From the NCBI GenBank assembly GCA_002772115.1, contig PCRW01000035.1, forward strand, positions 1 through 5,252: DNA of 5,252 nucleotides. The letters are read 5' to 3'. The notes under the pieces are model-generated. The model searched no databases. It was not told where the DNA came from and saw nothing but the letters and a program-made list of their open reading frames with translations. The translations under genes and the position numbers were made by a program. Shown piece after piece: positions 5,203-5,252 of this stretch (positions are counted from its first letter, which is position 1; every line of letters begins with the position of its first letter). This DNA is from Candidatus Moranbacteria bacterium CG23_combo_of_CG06-09_8_20_14_all_35_22 (GTDB lineage: Bacteria; Patescibacteriota; Minisyncoccia; Moranbacterales; UBA2206).

Positions 5203-5252
5203 AATTTAAGAGAGTTTTTTGTAAAAAAATACGGGGTTTGGTTTTTAATACT
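5203..5252. other. Right-edge noncoding segment
   Basis: This is an A/T-rich tail upstream of the HAD gene. On the minus strand TTTACA (5220-5225) could be a -35 with a weak TATGAA (5198-5203) 16 bp on, but the match is poor. I see no gene or stem-loop here. Confidence 0.3.

Noticed and set aside
1..5252. CRISPR array, tRNA, rRNA or insertion sequence
   Set aside because: I saw no regularly spaced direct repeats, cloverleaf with a CCA-type acceptor, rRNA core sequence, transposase or terminal inverted repeats on either strand.

Overview
The window is AT-rich (roughly one third G+C by eye) and gene-dense. Its features fit a Candidate Phyla Radiation / Patescibacteria genome, probably a Parcubacteria-like lineage. 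These are short spacers, Lys/Glu/Ile-rich proteins, starts with A/T-rich leaders instead of Shine-Dalgarno sequences, a bifunctional-type phosphomannomutase/phosphoglucomutase, a chromosomal Bro-N 'antirepressor-like' gene of the kind common in that group, and a Cys-rich exported protein of unknown family. This placement is inference from style and gene content; no rRNA or marker gene is present to prove it. The long intact genes contain no in-frame TGA, so the standard bacterial code applies and not the TGA=Gly code of Gracilibacteria/SR1.

Layout. Bases 1-164 hold a coding-like 3' tail ending in TAG, with an in-frame TGA and two adjacent perfect hairpins. An intergenic segment carries a consensus DnaA-box 9-mer and a good extended -10 promoter (181-210). 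It drives a 239-residue membrane-anchored, 18-cysteine exported protein (242-961) with a ten-threonine tract encoded by a hexanucleotide repeat. A strong intrinsic terminator (1010-1033) isolates that gene. A second extended -10 promoter then drives a two-gene unit: manB/algC-type phosphohexomutase (1084-2433) and, 15 bp later, a Bro-N domain protein (2449-3294). On the minus strand, converging on that unit with only 10 bp between stop codons, are trpS (3305-4288) and, 40 bp upstream of it, a HAD-superfamily phosphatase-like gene (4329-5027 as the longest ORF with a canonical start).

How the genes relate. The phosphohexomutase supplies mannose-1-P/glucose-1-P for surface glycans. TrpS charges tRNA-Trp. 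The Cys-rich protein probably sits outside the membrane. The Bro-N and HAD proteins have no assigned substrate. No pathway unites them, and there is no CRISPR array, tRNA, rRNA or insertion sequence.

Most worth a second look. The HAD gene's coding-like frame continues at least 50 codons upstream of its only canonical start (a TTG that reads as an internal Leu), without any ATG/GTG/TTG. This implies a frameshift, an unusual start, or a sequencing error. A sequence of the form ATG...GTT-TAG sits exactly where a +1 shift would repair it. The Cys-rich, Thr-tract protein is the best candidate for an undescribed family.
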